64,000 nucleotides of DNA from Jannaschia sp. M317 (lineage in GTDB: Bacteria; Pseudomonadota; Alphaproteobacteria; Rhodobacterales; Rhodobacteraceae). Shown piece after piece: positions 54,581-64,000 of the stretch; position 1 is the first letter of the stretch, and each line of letters begins with the position of its first letter. The stretch covers positions 2,943,001 through 3,007,000 of the forward strand of contig NZ_CP081155.1 of NCBI RefSeq assembly GCF_025141175.1, given 5' to 3'. The notes beneath the pieces were generated by a model. That model was not told the DNA's origin, did no database searches, and saw nothing but the letters and a program-made list of their open reading frames with translations. A program made the position numbers and the translations under genes.

Positions 54581-56571
54581 CAACGCTTCAGGCAGGCCAC
54601 GCCGCAGGGGTCCAGCGACAGCGTGCCCATCGCCAGATCGGCGTCAGGGAAGGCATCCGTCAGGTCCACGGCTTCGCGGCCATAGTTGAACACGAAACGC
54701 AGGCTGCCGTTGTCACGCACCCGGACATGTTCCGGCAGGTCCAGGTGGGCCACGCCCGCCCGGTCCAGGGCGGCACGGATCAACCGCGCCAGCGTCGCCT
54801 CGTCCGCGCGGCCCGCGACATAGGTGGTGCGGTCCTGGGACAGGACGGCAGGGTGGCCGTCTTCGCTGGCCTCTTCGACGGTCACGGCGGCACCCGGCTC
54901 GATGAACTCGCGCCAGCCGTCAAACGTCCCGCCAGAGGCCAGGGGAATGGGCGAGAACGCGCGGCGCGTTTCGACCCGACGCAGACGGATGTCGATCAGC
55001 TTGCGCAACTCACCCGGCGGCAGCCCCTCCGGGATGGCAAAGTTCCGGTCCTTGGAGCCGGTCCAGGGCCCCGCCAGAATCTCTGCCCCGCAATCGGCCA
55101 GGGCCTGGGCAAAGCCGTCGGGCAGGATCGCCAGCATCGGCGCGACGATCAGCTTGCGACCGGAAATCGCCTCGGCGGTGGGGGGGACCACATCCACGCT
55201 GATGCCCGCGCGGCGCAGGGCCACGTAGTGCGACATCACGGTGTCGAAATGGGTGGTGCCACGGCCGTGGGGCATGATCTTCATGACCCATTCGCTGTCG
55301 TAGTCGAAGACCAGGGCCACCTCTGCGCGGGCGTTCGACGGCTCCGGGCGCAGGGCATCCAGCTCTGCCGAGATCTCCTTGGCCAGATCGTAGCCGTGGT
55401 TCGGGGTGCCATCGGGCAGCAGAAGACCTTCGTGCATCTGTTCCTGCCCAAAGGGCGGCTGGCGCCAGCGGAACCAGCTGACCACCTCGGCCCCGGCGGC
55501 GAACGCCTCCCACACCCAAAGGCGCCCGGCCCCCGGCAGGGGCGCGGGATTGTAGTTGCCCCAGTTGAGCGGACCCGGCGGCTGTTGCTCCATCACCCAC
55601 CAGCGTCCGTTTTCCGTGCCGTTCCGGCGCTGGCCGCAGGTGCGATACAGGTCGTGGTGGAAGGCATCGAAATCGGGCGCGCCGATGCCGATGTGTTTCT
55701 TCAGCAGGGTCTCGTCGTTCAGCTCCCGCTCCAGGAAGCCGGTCGGATAGGCGTCCCAGGTCGCGATATCGAGGTCGTCGGACACGTCGTAGTGATCGAA
55801 GTCCGTGAACTTGCCCATGAAGTTATGGCTGATCGGGCGACCCGGCGAATGGGCGCGGATGATATCGGCCTGTTCGCGGTTGAAGGCCACGACCTGATCC
55901 GAGGAATAGCGACGGAAGTCGAGCTGATGGATCGGGCTGGTCTGGGTCACGGCCAGGTTCGGCAGCTCCACCTCGTCGAAGCTGCGGTAGGTCATCGACC
56001 AGAATACGGTGCCCCAGGCCCGGTTGAGCGCGTCGGGCGACTGATACTTCTGCGCCAGCCATTCGCGGAACCCGGTCCGTGCCGCGTCGGAGTAGCTGTA
56101 AATCGTGTTGTGACAGCCGAATTCATTGTCGGTCTGCCAGGCCGCAAGGGCGGGGTGATCACCGTAGCGTTCGGCCATGGCCTGCGTGATGCGACGGCTC
56201 TCGGTGCGGTAGCCCTGGTGGCTGAAGCAATAGTGCCGGCGCGAACCGAAGCCGCGCACGCGCCCCTCGACGTCGACGCCCAGCATGTCGGGCATCCGAT
56301 CGACCAGCCATTTCGGCGCGGTCGCCGTGGGGGTCCCCAGCACGATTTTCAGCCCGTGATCGTGCAGCACCTGAAAGGCACGGTCGAGCCAGGCCCAATC
56401 ATAGGTGCCCGGCTCCGGTTCCATCAGGGACCAGGCGAATTCACCGATGCGGATGTATTCGATACCAGCCTCGGCCATCATGCGGGCGTCGGTCGGCCAA
56501 CGCTCCTCCGGCCAATGTTCGGGGTAGTAGCAAACGCCGAGCGCTTGCCGTGAAAGGGGGGACAAAGACAT
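54580..56571 (-). CDS. beta-galactosidase, GH42 family
   Basis: Retaining glycosidase releasing beta-galactosyl (or related) residues, probably cytoplasmic (no signal peptide), 663 aa. N-terminal TIM barrel with YYPEHWPEERW and FAWSLMEPEPG. Acid/base Glu150 in WQTDNEFGCHN, nucleophile Glu328 in WWVMEQQPPGPLNW. Then the trimerisation domain (VALVFDYDSEWVM) and small C-terminal beta domain. GH42 members can also act on alpha-L-arabinosides. Directly follows the transporter genes. Confidence 0.95.
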   Translation of the reverse strand: MSLSPLSRQALGVCYYPEHWPEERWPTDARMMAEAGIEYIRIGEFAWSLMEPEPGTYDWAWLDRAFQVLHDHGLKIVLGTPTATAPKWLVDRMPDMLGVDVEGRVRGFGSRRHYCFSHQGYRTESRRITQAMAERYGDHPALAAWQTDNEFGCHNTIYSYSDAARTGFREWLAQKYQSPDALNRAWGTVFWSMTYRSFDEVELPNLAVTQTSPIHQLDFRRYSSDQVVAFNREQADIIRAHSPGRPISHNFMGKFTDFDHYDVSDDLDIATWDAYPTGFLERELNDETLLKKHIGIGAPDFDAFHHDLYRTCGQRRNGTENGRWWVMEQQPPGPLNWGNYNPAPLPGAGRLWVWEAFAAGAEVVSWFRWRQPPFGQEQMHEGLLLPDGTPNHGYDLAKEISAELDALRPEPSNARAEVALVFDYDSEWVMKIMPHGRGTTHFDTVMSHYVALRRAGISVDVVPPTAEAISGRKLIVAPMLAILPDGFAQALADCGAEILAGPWTGSKDRNFAIPEGLPPGELRKLIDIRLRRVETRRAFSPIPLASGGTFDGWREFIEPGAAVTVEEASEDGHPAVLSQDRTTYVAGRADEATLARLIRAALDRAGVAHLDLPEHVRVRDNGSLRFVFNYGREAVDLTDAFPDADLAMGTLSLDPCGVACLKR

Positions 56572-56582
56572 GAATGCTCCGT

Positions 56583-57668
56583 TCAGTAGATGCGTTGGCC
56601 GTCGCCGTCGAAGAGCAGGGCCTTGTCTGGGCGGATGGAAACGGTGACCGATTGACCGGGACGGTCGTCACAAGGATCGGGGCGGGCCACGATCACGGGA
56701 TGGTCGGTCTGGGTACCTGCATAGAGGTAGGAGGTGGCGCCCAGATGCTCGACCACGTCGGCGGTCAGCGTCAGACGCCCTTGGGCCTGCAGGGTATGGG
56801 CGAAATGTTCGGGGCGGACGCCCACGGTGACAGGCAGACCAGCAGCGCGCGGGGCGGTCACGGGGATCGTCAGCTGCGTCTCCGGGTGCCCGTCGAGACG
56901 GATTTCCTGTCCCTCGGGGCCTGCGCCGATGGTCTGGCCAGGAAAGAAGTTCATCGCGGGCGAGCCGATGAAGCCCGCCACGAACCGGTTCGCCGGTTGG
57001 CGATACAACTCCAGCGGGGCACCGACCTGTTCGATCCGCCCATCGCGCAGAACCACGATGCGATCGGCCAGGGTCATCGCCTCGGTCTGGTCGTGGGTGA
57101 CGTAGATCATCGTCGCGCCCAGCTCGCTGTGAAGACGGGCGATTTCCACCCGCATCTGCACCCGGAGTTCGGCGTCCAGGTTCGACAGCGGCTCGTCGAA
57201 CAGGAACACCTTGGGCTTGCGCACGATGGACCGCCCGATGGCGACCCGTTGGCGTTGCCCGCCGGACAAGGCCTTGGGCCGTCGTTCCAGCAGGTTCGAC
57301 AGTTGCAGGACATTGGCGGCACCCGTCACCCGCGCATCCGTATCCGGGCGGGGGTTGCCGGTCATGCGCAGGCCAAAGGACATGTTCCGTTCAACGTTCA
57401 TATGCGGGTAGAGCGCGTAGGACTGGAACACCATCGCCAGCTCGCGTTCCCCCGGCGAGACGTCGTTGACGACGCGGTCGTCGATGGCGACGGTCCCGCC
57501 CGAGATATCCTCCAGGCCCGCGATCATCCGCAAAAGGGTGGACTTGCCGCAGCCGGAGGGGCCGACGAAGACCACGAACTCCCCATCGGCGACGGTCAGG
57601 TCGGCCCCGTGGATGACCTGGTGCGCCCCAAAGGTTTTTTGCACGTTATCAAGGGTTACGGATGACAT
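56583..57668 (-). CDS. sugar ABC transporter ATP-binding protein (UgpC/MalK type)
   Basis: 361-aa importer ATPase. ATG 57668 has GGAGG upstream. Walker A GPSGCGKST, signature [14 protein letters not shown], Walker [11 protein letters not shown], His THDQTEA; a TOBE-like C-terminal domain with GVRPEHF. Between permease and GH42 gene. Confidence 0.96.
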   Translation of the reverse strand: MSSVTLDNVQKTFGAHQVIHGADLTVADGEFVVFVGPSGCGKSTLLRMIAGLEDISGGTVAIDDRVVNDVSPGERELAMVFQSYALYPHMNVERNMSFGLRMTGNPRPDTDARVTGAANVLQLSNLLERRPKALSGGQRQRVAIGRSIVRKPKVFLFDEPLSNLDAELRVQMRVEIARLHSELGATMIYVTHDQTEAMTLADRIVVLRDGRIEQVGAPLELYRQPANRFVAGFIGSPAMNFFPGQTIGAGPEGQEIRLDGHPETQLTIPVTAPRAAGLPVTVGVRPEHFAHTLQAQGRLTLTADVVEHLGATSYLYAGTQTDHPVIVARPDPCDDRPGQSVTVSIRPDKALLFDGDGQRIY

Positions 57669-57684
57669 TTGGTTCCTCCGGAAG

Positions 57685-58521
57685 TCATTTGACGGCACCG
57701 GCGGTGATCCCCGCCATGAAGAACCGTTGCAGGAAGACGAAGACGATCAGCATCGGCGCGGTCAGAAGGACAGCCCCCACCATCACCGCGCCCCAGCTGA
57801 TATCGATGATCCCGAACAGCGAGCCGAGCGCGACCGGCGCGGTCATCATCGACGTGTCGTTGGCGATCAGAAGCGGCCAGAGATAGTTGTTCCAGCTGGC
57901 CAGAAAGAGGATGATCGACAGCGCCGCCAGCATCGGCCGTGCCAGCGGCAAAGCGATATAGAGGAAGATCTGCCATTCCTTGACGCCTTCGACGCGGGCC
58001 GCATCGAACAGCTCTCCGGGCATCATGGTGAAAGCCTGGCGCATGAACAGAACGCCCAGCGAGTTGAACAGCGGCGGCACGATCAGCGCGACCCAGGTGT
58101 TCGACAGGCCAAAGTCGCGGGCGACCATGATGAACTGCGGAATGACGACCACGAAGTACGGCAGGGTCATCGTGCCCAGGATCAGCGCGACGACCGCCCC
58201 CTTGCCCAGAAAGCGGTAGCGCGCCAGCGACCAGCCCGCCATCGAGGTCAGCGCCACCGACAACACCGTGTAGACCAGCGCCACCACGACCGAGACGATG
58301 ATCGTGCGCACAAAGTCGAGCTGCCCCTGCAGCAGGGCGAAATTCTCCCAGAAGCGGTCGCCGGGCAGCAGCAGGACATCGGCCGAAAAGATCGCGCTGT
58401 CCTCGCGGGTGGCAAAGACCACCATCATCCAGATCGGGAACAGCCAGAGGATCGCCAGCGGCACGATGACCGCATGAAGGGCGATGGACCGCCACAGGGT
58501 GGTCTGCGATTTCGAGATCAT
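57685..58521 (-). CDS. sugar ABC transporter permease (MalG type)
   Basis: 278 aa, six membrane segments from residue 11. EAA loop: DAARVEGVKEWQIFLYIALPLARP; ends ITAGAVK. ATG 58521 overlaps the preceding gene stop; the longer frame upstream is a shadow. Confidence 0.95.
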   Translation of the reverse strand: MISKSQTTLWRSIALHAVIVPLAILWLFPIWMMVVFATREDSAIFSADVLLLPGDRFWENFALLQGQLDFVRTIIVSVVVALVYTVLSVALTSMAGWSLARYRFLGKGAVVALILGTMTLPYFVVVIPQFIMVARDFGLSNTWVALIVPPLFNSLGVLFMRQAFTMMPGELFDAARVEGVKEWQIFLYIALPLARPMLAALSIILFLASWNNYLWPLLIANDTSMMTAPVALGSLFGIIDISWGAVMVGAVLLTAPMLIVFVFLQRFFMAGITAGAVK

Positions 58522-59378
58522 GGCTTCTCCCTCCCGAGCCAGAGGTTGAGGCCCGCGATGACGACCGCCAGCATGGCGATGGTGTAGGCGATGGCCGAGG
58601 CGTAGCCGAAGTTCAGGTTCACGAAGCCCTGACGATAGAGGAACAGGCCCAGCGTCTCGGTCGCGCCGCCGGGGCCGCCGTTGTTGGTGATCAGGTAGGG
58701 TTCCGCGAACAGCTGCATCGACCCGATGACCGACAGCACCAGGCAGAACACGATGACCGGTTTCAACAGCGGCAGCGTGATGTGAAAGAACTGCTGCCGG
58801 GGGGTGACGCGGTCGAGGGTCGCGGCCTCGTAGACGTCTTCGGGGATGGATTGCAGCCCCGCAAGGATGATGATCGCGTTGTAGCCGACCCAACGCCAGG
58901 TCACCGCCATGATGATCAGCGCCATGGCCGCGTCCGGGTTGGAAAACCATTCGACCCGGGGACCGCCCACGCCTTCGATCGTCTTGTTCACGATGCCGAA
59001 TTCGGTGTTGAACAGCAGGCGGAAGACGGCGGCATAGGCGGCCTCTCCGATCACGACGGGGGCGAAGAAGGCAAAACGGATCAGACCCCGCGCCTTCAGG
59101 AGTTTCGAGTTCAGCAGCACCGCCAGAAGCGTGGCGAGCGCGATCATCAATGGCACCTGAATGGCCAGGATCGTCAGGGTGTTTTCAAGCGCATTCCAAA
59201 AGGCCGGATCCTGCGTGATGCGGCCCCAGGTCATCTTGGGGTTGTAGGTCCAGGGCGCGCGGCGCGTGCCCATGAACGACAGCATGAAGCTGTAGATGAT
59301 CGGCCAGAACCAGAAGGCGGCGAAGACCAACAGGTAAGGCGCGAGGAACCAATAAGCGGTCAGCGTACGACGCGGCAT
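58518..59378 (-). CDS. sugar ABC transporter permease (MalF type)
   Basis: 286 aa, six segments (first at about 8-30, AYWFLAPYLLVFAAFWFWP). EAA loop: AATLDRVTPRQQFFHITLPLLKP; here the usual Gly-Ala reads D-R. Coupled by ATGA to the second permease. Confidence 0.94.
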   Translation of the reverse strand: MPRRTLTAYWFLAPYLLVFAAFWFWPIIYSFMLSFMGTRRAPWTYNPKMTWGRITQDPAFWNALENTLTILAIQVPLMIALATLLAVLLNSKLLKARGLIRFAFFAPVVIGEAAYAAVFRLLFNTEFGIVNKTIEGVGGPRVEWFSNPDAAMALIIMAVTWRWVGYNAIIILAGLQSIPEDVYEAATLDRVTPRQQFFHITLPLLKPVIVFCLVLSVIGSMQLFAEPYLITNNGGPGGATETLGLFLYRQGFVNLNFGYASAIAYTIAMLAVVIAGLNLWLGREKP

Positions 59379-59448
59379 TCCGTGTGTCCTTGGTCGGAGG
59401 GGATCGGCCCTGCCCCGAAAGGAGCAGAGCCGACGGAGGAGAGAGTGG

Positions 59449-59477
59449 GGCCCGCGCGCCGGGAGGTCGCGCGGGCC
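59449..59477 (-). terminator. intra-operon hairpin after the SBP gene
   Basis: GGCCCGCGCG and CGCGCGGGCC pair around a nine-base loop, five bases past the SBP stop, before the permease. Same arrangement as in the other two transporters. Confidence 0.7.
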
Positions 59478-59482
59478 GCCCG

Positions 59483-60754
59483 TCAGTTCGCGACGTCGAG
59501 ACCGGTCGCGAAGCTGATCTGAAGTGCGGCGTCATCCATCGCTTCCTGCGCGGAGCCGTAGTCTCCGTTCAGGAACTTGGTCTGCACCGATTGCAGGACC
59601 TGGTCGGCGTCGCTGAAGAACGAGGTGCCGTTCATCGGCTCGATCACCTCGAGACGACCCAGCACCAGTTCCCAGATCTTCTGGTCGCCCCAGAAGGCCT
59701 GCGGCTGCTGCACGTAGGGATCGTCGAGCGCCGAGACCAGCGAGGGGACGAGGCCCTGATCCTTGAGCATCGCGACCTGGCCTTCGTTGGTGCCCAGCGC
59801 GTAGTCGAGGAAGGTAAAGGCGTTGTCCTTGTTGTCGCTGTTGCCCGCGACGGCCAGAAGCGAGCCACCGTAATTGGCCGCGCGCGACCCGCCTTCGGTC
59901 ACCGACGGCATCAGCATGATGCCCCATTTGCCGGACTGGTCCTCAGGCGCGTTGTTGCGGATCACGCCTTCCATCCAGGCGCCGCTCATCAGGGTGGCGA
60001 CGGTGCCGGCCGACAGGTTCTGCACCCGCTCGCCGAAGTTGCCCGCGGTCACGAGACCCTCTTCGGACAGCTTGCCCAGCGTCTCCAGTGCGGCGACACA
60101 ACCGGGTTGGGCCACGGTGATCTCGTCGCCTGCCGCCGAGAAGAAGCCGCAGCCCTGCTCGTTGGAGATCATCTGCAAGAACTCGGTCCCGCCGTTGAGG
60201 TTGTCGTTCGTCATGATGACGCCGTCGTTGGCGGCCTGCACCTTTTTACCCGCCTCGATGAAGTCGCCCCAGGTTTCGATATCGTCCGGGGATACGCCTG
60301 CGTTTTCATAGAAATCGCGGCGATAGAACATCATCGACGGGCCGGAATCCCAGGGCATCCCGATCATCCGGTCCCCATCGCGCAGCGCGAAGAGTTTGAA
60401 CTCCGGGAATTGCGCCTGCTTGTCGGCGGTAAAGCCAAGCGGCACCAGATCGGCGGCGCAATCGGGGAACTGAGCGGAGATCAGCTCCATCTCGACGTTC
60501 TGGAACTGAAAGACATCCGGCAGGCCGGTGCCGCCTGCCGCACAGGCGGCCAGAACGCGGCTTTTCACGTCGGAATATCCGAGCTTTTCGATATTCACCG
60601 TGATGTCGGGGTGCAGTGCATTGAACCCTTCGACCGTGGCCTGCAAGCCGGGCGCGGCAGAGCCCCAGGACCAGACCGAGACCTCTCCTTCGGCCATGGC
60701 GGCGGTTGTCGTGAGGGTGAGCGCGGCGAGGGCCACTCCGTTCAGCAGTTTCAT
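59483..60754 (-). CDS. sugar ABC transporter substrate-binding protein
   Basis: 423-aa binding protein with a signal peptide (about 1-22, ending AAMAEG). SVWSWGSAAPGLQATVEGFNALHPDI at the mature N-terminus and GIPWDSGP-like MPWDSGPSMMFYRRDFY in the centre. Ligand probably a galactoside or arabinoside, inferred from the GH42 neighbour. First gene of the operon, divergent from the AraC gene. Confidence 0.95.
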   Translation of the reverse strand: MKLLNGVALAALTLTTTAAMAEGEVSVWSWGSAAPGLQATVEGFNALHPDITVNIEKLGYSDVKSRVLAACAAGGTGLPDVFQFQNVEMELISAQFPDCAADLVPLGFTADKQAQFPEFKLFALRDGDRMIGMPWDSGPSMMFYRRDFYENAGVSPDDIETWGDFIEAGKKVQAANDGVIMTNDNLNGGTEFLQMISNEQGCGFFSAAGDEITVAQPGCVAALETLGKLSEEGLVTAGNFGERVQNLSAGTVATLMSGAWMEGVIRNNAPEDQSGKWGIMLMPSVTEGGSRAANYGGSLLAVAGNSDNKDNAFTFLDYALGTNEGQVAMLKDQGLVPSLVSALDDPYVQQPQAFWGDQKIWELVLGRLEVIEPMNGTSFFSDADQVLQSVQTKFLNGDYGSAQEAMDDAALQISFATGLDVAN

Positions 60755-60827
60755 TCCACTTACCTCCCTTTGGTCTCGTTGACCGGTTCGTGATGTAAGG
60801 AGTAGACTTGGTTAGGAGGTGGCTGTC

Positions 60828-61742
60828 TTGTTGAATGGGAACATCGACCAATCCAAAAGTAAGACCCCTGAAAAAAGAATCTGGGATCCGACCACGAGCG
60901 CCGTCGAAAAGGCCCCGAACGAGATCATTCTGGGTCTGGGCGAACCTGCCATCATGGAAACCTCGCACTGGCACGCCCAGATCGAGATCAACTATGTGGT
61001 CAAGGGGGCCGTGCGGTACGTGATGAACGACGGCCAGTTCGACCTGGGCAACGGCGATGTCGCCGTGTTCTGGGGCGGGCAGCCGCATCGGATCACCGAC
61101 ATCGACCATGGCACCCTGCTGGAGGCGATCCATCTGCCGCTGCTGCAATTTTTCCGCCTGCGCCTGCCCGACGACATGCGCACCCGGCTGATGCACGGCG
61201 CGGTTCTGACGATGGACACGCCCGAGCCCGAGGACGCGCATAGTTTCGCGCGGTGGTGCCGCTATTACCGATCGGGCGACGAACGCTGTATCCGGCAGGC
61301 CACCGAAGAGCTGCTGCTCAGGATCGAGCGGATCGCGTTGGGGGGCTATTCCCTGACCGAGACGACCGAGGCGCGCGATGGGCTGGTCGAGGCACCGGAT
61401 CAGCGCAGCTTCGACAAGATCCGCCAGATCTGCGAATTTGTGAGTGACCATTTCCGGGAAGAAATCGACGCGACCGCGATTGCCGGATCCGCCGACATCC
61501 ATCCGAAATACGCTATGTCGGTGTTCAAGAAATCGACGGGCGTGTCGCTGAACCAATATGTTCAGCTGCTGCGGCTGTCCTACGCGCAGTCGCTGCTGCT
61601 CAAGGACGGGTCCAACGTACTGGATGTCGCGATGGAGAGCGGCTTTGGCTCGCTCTCCCAGTTCAACAAGGTGTTCCGCAAACATGCGGGGATCAACCCG
61701 TCGGAGTTCAAGCGACGGGCCGGGGAGCGGTTGAGCGCCTAG
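60828..61742 (+). CDS. AraC family activator (MelR-like)
   Basis: Cupin-type N-terminus (HWHAQIEINYVVKGAVRYVMNDG; WGGQPHRITDI) and C-terminal double helix-turn-helix (IRQICEFVSDHFREEIDATA, DVAMESGFGSLSQFNKVFRKHAGINPSEFKRR). Start is uncertain: GGAGG lies directly before the GTG at 60819, so the TTG at 60828 (eight bases on) or 60831 is likelier; about 304 aa. Probably controls the divergent SBP-GH42 operon. Confidence 0.9.
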   Translation: MLNGNIDQSKSKTPEKRIWDPTTSAVEKAPNEIILGLGEPAIMETSHWHAQIEINYVVKGAVRYVMNDGQFDLGNGDVAVFWGGQPHRITDIDHGTLLEAIHLPLLQFFRLRLPDDMRTRLMHGAVLTMDTPEPEDAHSFARWCRYYRSGDERCIRQATEELLLRIERIALGGYSLTETTEARDGLVEAPDQRSFDKIRQICEFVSDHFREEIDATAIAGSADIHPKYAMSVFKKSTGVSLNQYVQLLRLSYAQSLLLKDGSNVLDVAMESGFGSLSQFNKVFRKHAGINPSEFKRRAGERLSA

Positions 61743-62491
61743 TAGGTCGCGCGCCCGCCCGAAAAGTCGAAGACTGCGCCGGTGGAATAGGAACATTCCT
61801 CGGAACACATCCACGCCAGCAAGGCCGCGATTTCCTCGGTCTTGCCGGTGCGCCCCATCGGGATCTTGGCGACCATATAGGCGATCTGTTCTTCGGTGAT
61901 GTCGTCCAGCATCTCGGTCTGGATCACCGCGGGGCAGACCACGTTCGCTCGGATGTTGGACGTGGCGAGTTCCTTGCCCAGGCTTTTGGTCAGGCCGATG
62001 ACCGCCGCCTTGGACGTGGAATAGCCCGAAGCGTTCGGGTTGCCGTCCTTGCCCGCCATCGACGCGATGTTGGCGATCCGGCCATAGTCGTTCTTCTGCA
62101 TGTGCGGCACGCAGGCGCGGCAGGTGTGGAAGATGCCCGCGACATTGACGGCCATGACCTGCGCCCAGACGTCGACCGGATAGTCGGTCATCGGCACGGT
62201 GGCCCCGGCGATGCCCGCCGCGTTCACCAGCAAGTCCAGACGGCCCAGGTCGGAGACGACCTCGGCGGCGGCGGCCTCGACGTTGCCGTAGTCGGCCACG
62301 TTGACCGTCTGGGTCAGGACGGTGCCTTTTCCGGCCAGACGCGCCTTGGCGGCGTCCAGCGTATCAGGGTTCATGTCCCACAGCGCGACGGCGGCGCCGC
62401 TGGCCAGAAACCGTTCGGCCGCGGCAAAACCGATGCCACGCGCGCCGCCGGTGATGACGGCCACTCGGCCGTTCAGGTCTATCGTATTCAT
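61739..62491 (-). CDS. SDR family oxidoreductase (second of pair)
   Basis: 250-aa short-chain dehydrogenase: TGGARGIGFAAAERF, NAAGIAG, catalytic Ser in ANIASMAG and Tyr-Lys in GYSTSKAAVIG; ends FDFSGGRATY. Specificity unknown. Its stop codon overlaps the AraC stop as a palindromic CTAG. Confidence 0.93.
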   Translation of the reverse strand: MNTIDLNGRVAVITGGARGIGFAAAERFLASGAAVALWDMNPDTLDAAKARLAGKGTVLTQTVNVADYGNVEAAAAEVVSDLGRLDLLVNAAGIAGATVPMTDYPVDVWAQVMAVNVAGIFHTCRACVPHMQKNDYGRIANIASMAGKDGNPNASGYSTSKAAVIGLTKSLGKELATSNIRANVVCPAVIQTEMLDDITEEQIAYMVAKIPMGRTGKTEEIAALLAWMCSEECSYSTGAVFDFSGGRATY

Positions 62492-62516
62492 GGAGTCTCC
62501 TTGAGGTCGGGCGGTC

Positions 62517-63269
62517 CTAGATCCAGCCGCCATCGATGGTGAATTCCTGACCGGTGCACATCGCACTGTCGTCGGCGGCCAGAAAGGTTGTCAGGGCGGC
62601 GGCATCCTCGGGCTGGATCTGCCCCGCCAGAGGTTGCTTGGCGGCCAGCATCTCGGCCCCCGCCGCGTCGTAGTGCAGCGTCTTTTGCCGGTCGGTCATG
62701 ACCCAGCCGGGCACCACCGTGTTGATCCGCGCGCCCGCCGCACCCAGCGGTTCGACAAAGCTGCGGGTCAATCCGTGAATGGCGGCCTTGGCGCTGGTAT
62801 AGGCGGGCATCGACGGCAGCTTGGCCTTCCAGGAGATCGAGCCGTAGTTGATGACGCTGCCCCGGCGGCGGTCGATCATGCCGGGCGCGACCGCCTGAAT
62901 GGCAAAGAACGCGGGCCGCAGGTTGACGGCCAGGACGCGGTCCCATTGATCCGGCGTCACCTCGCGCCAGTCGTGGCGGGTGTCGTTGGCGACGTTGTTC
63001 ACCAGCGTGTCGATTGGCCCCGCGTCGGCGAAATCCCCGATGGCCGCGCGCAAGGCAGAGGTGTCGGTGACATCGACGCGCCGGAACCAGGCACCCGGCA
63101 GGTCGGCGGCGAGCGCTTCGCCCGCCTCCGTGGCCAGGTCGACGAAGCCGACGGCGACCCCCTGCCCCGCCAGCATCCGCACGATGGCCGCACCGATGCC
63201 GGTCGCGCCCCCGGTGACAAAGGCGCGGGTGCCGTCGAGGCTGGGATAGGTGGCGTAGCGTCTGATCAT
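62517..63269 (-). CDS. SDR family oxidoreductase (first of pair)
   Basis: 250-aa dehydrogenase: [20 protein letters not shown], Ser in NYGSISW, Tyr-Lys in [11 protein letters not shown], and DGGWI at the end. The N-terminus ([18 protein letters not shown]) resembles aldose 1-dehydrogenases of the galactose/arabinose type, from memory. ATG overlaps the ATPase stop. Confidence 0.93.
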   Translation of the reverse strand: MIRRYATYPSLDGTRAFVTGGATGIGAAIVRMLAGQGVAVGFVDLATEAGEALAADLPGAWFRRVDVTDTSALRAAIGDFADAGPIDTLVNNVANDTRHDWREVTPDQWDRVLAVNLRPAFFAIQAVAPGMIDRRRGSVINYGSISWKAKLPSMPAYTSAKAAIHGLTRSFVEPLGAAGARINTVVPGWVMTDRQKTLHYDAAGAEMLAAKQPLAGQIQPEDAAALTTFLAADDSAMCTGQEFTIDGGWI

Positions 63270-64000
63270 GTCAGCAGGGTGCCGGTCTCTGCGTCGAAGA
63301 AGCAAGTCTCTTCGAGGGTGAGCGCGACCTCCGCGGTGCTCTCTTCTGCCGGGCGAAAACCTGCGGGGACGACGGCGGTGACGCTTTGCCCGGCCAACGA
63401 CATGACCAGCATTGTATCCGGGCCCGTCGGCTCGACCACGTCGATCTGCACCTGCAACGGCACGGCCCCCGCCGCCGCATCGGACGCGGGCCCGAAATGT
63501 TCGGGCCGTGCGCCCAGCGTCACCGTCTGCCCGATATGGGCGTTCAGGTGCGGATGCAGGTTGCCCAATGGCAAGGTCACCCTGGACGTGCCCTCGAAGG
63601 TCGCGATCAGGGCACCGGGTGTCCCGTCGATCCGTACCGGCAGAAAGTTCATCGAAGGCGACCCCATGAACCCGGCCACAAAGGTATTGGCAGGTTGGCG
63701 ATAGATCGTGTCGGGGTCCGCGAACTGTTGAACCACGCCGCCGTTCATCACCACGATCCGGTCGGACAGGGTCATCGCCTCGACCTGATCATGGGTCACG
63801 TAGACGATGGTTTCGCCCAGACGGCGGTGCAGTTTCTTGATCTCGGTCCGCATCTCGACACGCAGCTTTGCGTCGAGATTGCTGAGCGGTTCGTCGAACA
63901 GGAACAGCTGCGGATCGCGCACCAGGGCGCGGCCCATGGCGACCCGCTGGCGTTGGCCACCGGACAACTGCGACGGCTTGCGATCCAGGAGCGGCTCGAT
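63266..64000 (-). CDS. sugar ABC transporter ATP-binding protein, 5' part beyond the window
   Basis: C-terminal 244 residues of a MalK/UgpC-type ATPase; the frame is open to the right edge. Visible: signature [16 protein letters not shown], Walker [28 protein letters not shown]-like GARPEHF. Walker A lies outside. Its operon continues with the two SDR genes. Confidence 0.93.
   Translation of the reverse strand: MEPLLDRKPSQLSGGQRQRVAMGRALVRDPQLFLFDEPLSNLDAKLRVEMRTEIKKLHRRLGETIVYVTHDQVEAMTLSDRIVVMNGGVVQQFADPDTIYRQPANTFVAGFMGSPSMNFLPVRIDGTPGALIATFEGTSRVTLPLGNLHPHLNAHIGQTVTLGARPEHFGPASDAAAGAVPLQVQIDVVEPTGPDTMLVMSLAGQSVTAVVPAGFRPAEESTAEVALTLEETCFFDAETGTLLT

Overview
The window is high-GC DNA from an alphaproteobacterium, almost certainly a member of the Rhodobacterales (Roseobacter group). 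This is inferred from the gene content: a division and cell-wall (dcw) cluster with a DUF2484 gene beside murC, a Suv3-like helicase / S4 protein / 7Fe ferredoxin / CarD run, HdaA, a CtrA-type site, and many TRAP and sugar ABC transporters. No rRNA, tRNA, CRISPR array, phage or insertion sequence was seen. Coding density is very high. Most operons run with 4-base ATGA or GTGA stop/start overlaps.

Layout. 1-9.9 kb (minus strand) is the distal dcw cluster, transcribed ftsW-murG-murC-DUF2484-[521-aa accessory gene]-murB-ddl-ftsQ-ftsA, with ftsZ expected beyond the left edge. The accessory gene is lower in GC and has an Ala/Asp-rich tract; it is the clearest foreign-looking insertion in the window. 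10-11.7 kb: a copper-handling group (PCuAC chaperone, SCO protein) with a GNAT acetyltransferase. 11.7-18.7 kb: a catabolic region with a TRAP transporter (dctPQM), a metallo-beta-lactamase-fold hydrolase and an ABM-fold monooxygenase on the minus strand. A beta-decarboxylating dehydrogenase and a Gfo/Idh oxidoreductase diverge from these across a perfect GntR-type palindrome. 19.2-33 kb: housekeeping genes (rpe, 5-formyl-THF cyclo-ligase, carD, fdxA, S4 protein, Suv3-like helicase, TPR, SCP2, alpha/beta hydrolase, lolD-lolC-proS, ppx). 33-39.7 kb: a 41-aa membrane ORF, ppk, a CIA30-like gene, hdaA, an AI-2E-family permease, yqeY and carA. 39.8-42 kb: a large membrane GT2 glycosyltransferase with an N-terminal MshEN (c-di-GMP-binding) domain, preceded by a consensus CtrA box. 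42-50 kb: GntR regulator, HAD nucleotidase, UbiH-type monooxygenase, class V aminotransferase, two tandem Lrp regulators divergent from ilvC, an ArsR-type regulator, a NIPSNAP-like protein and a second GntR.

50-64 kb is sugar uptake. A complete ABC transporter (ATPase-SBP-permease-permease) on the plus strand faces a second complete ABC transporter on the minus strand. The second ends in a GH42 beta-galactosidase and is divergent from an AraC/MelR-like activator. Further right, two SDR dehydrogenases follow a third MalK-type ATPase that runs off the edge. Together these suggest import and hydrolysis of galactosides, then possible oxidation of the free sugar.

Most interesting items: the MshEN-GT2 fusion under a CtrA box, the accessory gene inside the dcw cluster, the exact TTGGTATACCAA operator, a short CCCCAAAACGTGAA repeat at two distant loci, and hairpins placed directly after all three solute-binding-protein genes. 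Family assignments come from reading the proteins; no database search was run.
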